Part shown: one piece after another, positions 4,727 to 5,033 of the stretch
How the letters are laid out: every line of letters begins with the position of its first letter
How positions within the stretch are numbered: position 1 is the stretch's first letter
Assembly: GCA_002482705.1 (NCBI GenBank)
Contig: DLGM01000025.1
Coordinates: 1 to 5,033 of the forward strand
Direction of reading: 5' to 3'
From: Cyanobacteria bacterium UBA7694
GTDB lineage: Bacteria; Cyanobacteriota; Sericytochromatia; UBA7694
DNA: 5,033 nucleotides
Notes under the pieces: generated by a model
Database searches by the model: none
What the model saw: only the letters and a program-made list of their open reading frames with translations
Told to the model about the DNA's origin: nothing
Translations under genes and position numbers: made by a program

Positions 4727-5033
4727 TTAACGGCTGGAGCGTTTGGCCATCACCGAGTCAAAGCTCTGTTGCAAAGCCGGGAAGTGAGACACCAGCGCCC
4801 CCAAATCGCCTTTCGGCAACACCAGGACATCCATCGGCGTTTTACAGCGCACCGTGGCATTGCGGGTCTTTTGGTTGAGCAGGGCCATCTCGCCAAAGTA
4901 TTCGCCAGCTCCGAGACAGGCCAGCACCACCTCTTGGCCTTCGTGCTCCAAGAGTACGTCCGCCTCACCGCGCACAATAATGTACAGGCAGTCGCCCATA
5001 TCTCCCTGGTGGAAGATGGCTTCGCCGGGCTCA
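4727..5033 (-). CDS. Cyclic nucleotide-binding domain protein (5' end cut by window edge)
   Basis: The last 101 codons of a protein that enters from the right edge and ends at a TAA (4729-4727). The frame is open through the edge, so the internal ATG at 4999 is not the start. The visible part is a nearly complete cNMP-binding (Crp-type beta-roll) domain: PGEAIFHQGD (2-11), CLYIIVRGEADVLL (14-27), then the phosphate-binding cassette GEYFGEMALL and TRNATV (about 43-52 and 56-61), whose Glu and Arg normally hold the cyclic nucleotide phosphate and ribose. Only about 30 residues follow and they hold no helix-turn-helix, so this is not a standard Crp/Fnr regulator. It is more likely a C-terminal sensor domain on a channel, transporter, kinase or stand-alone protein. 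It is convergent with the microcompartment operon, so a shared function is not implied. Confidence 0.9.
   Translation of the reverse strand, partial: EPGEAIFHQGDMGDCLYIIVRGEADVLLEHEGQEVVLACLGAGEYFGEMALLNQKTRNATVRCKTPMDVLVLPKGDLGALVSHFPALQQSFDSVMAKRSSR

Overview
The window is bacterial chromosomal DNA, moderately GC-rich, densely coding, with frequent CCC proline and GGG runs. Its core is a compact bacterial microcompartment (BMC) operon on the + strand at 1925-4664. As far as I can judge by memory, the shell proteins most resemble those of the Haliangium ochraceum (HO) microcompartment, so a myxobacterium or another environmental lineage carrying an HO-like locus is plausible. The species and phylum cannot be fixed from this sequence.

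Layout. (1) At 1-929 on the minus strand lies the first 309 codons of a homogentisate 1,2-dioxygenase family protein, which starts at a GTG with a good Shine-Dalgarno site and runs off the left edge. (2) At 930-1156 is a non-coding gap with a cluster of short direct and inverted repeats. (3) At 1157-1723 on the minus strand is an unrecognised 188-residue soluble protein with a proline-rich N-terminus. (4) At 1724-1924 is a divergent intergenic region with a perfect TATAAT on each strand and an 8-bp inverted repeat between them. (5) At 1925-4664 are four tightly packed genes: a tandem-domain BMC-T shell protein, a BMC-H hexamer protein, a BMC-P pentamer (EutN/CcmL) protein and a CoA-acylating aldehyde dehydrogenase of the PduP/EutE family with a candidate N-terminal encapsulation helix. 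(6) A strong intrinsic terminator at 4683-4716 closes the operon. (7) At 4727-5033 on the minus strand, convergent with the operon, is the C-terminal part of a protein ending in a cyclic-nucleotide-binding domain, cut by the right edge.

How the parts work together. BMC-H and BMC-T should tile the facets, BMC-P should cap the vertices, and the aldehyde dehydrogenase should be the luminal enzyme converting an aldehyde plus CoA and NAD+ to an acyl-CoA. All three shell classes and one cargo enzyme therefore come from one short transcript. The window holds no signature aldehyde-producing enzyme, no phosphotransacylase and no alcohol dehydrogenase, so the substrate of this compartment is unknown. 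The neighbouring aromatic ring-cleavage dioxygenase is on the other strand and its known pathway yields no aldehyde; a link to the compartment is not shown.
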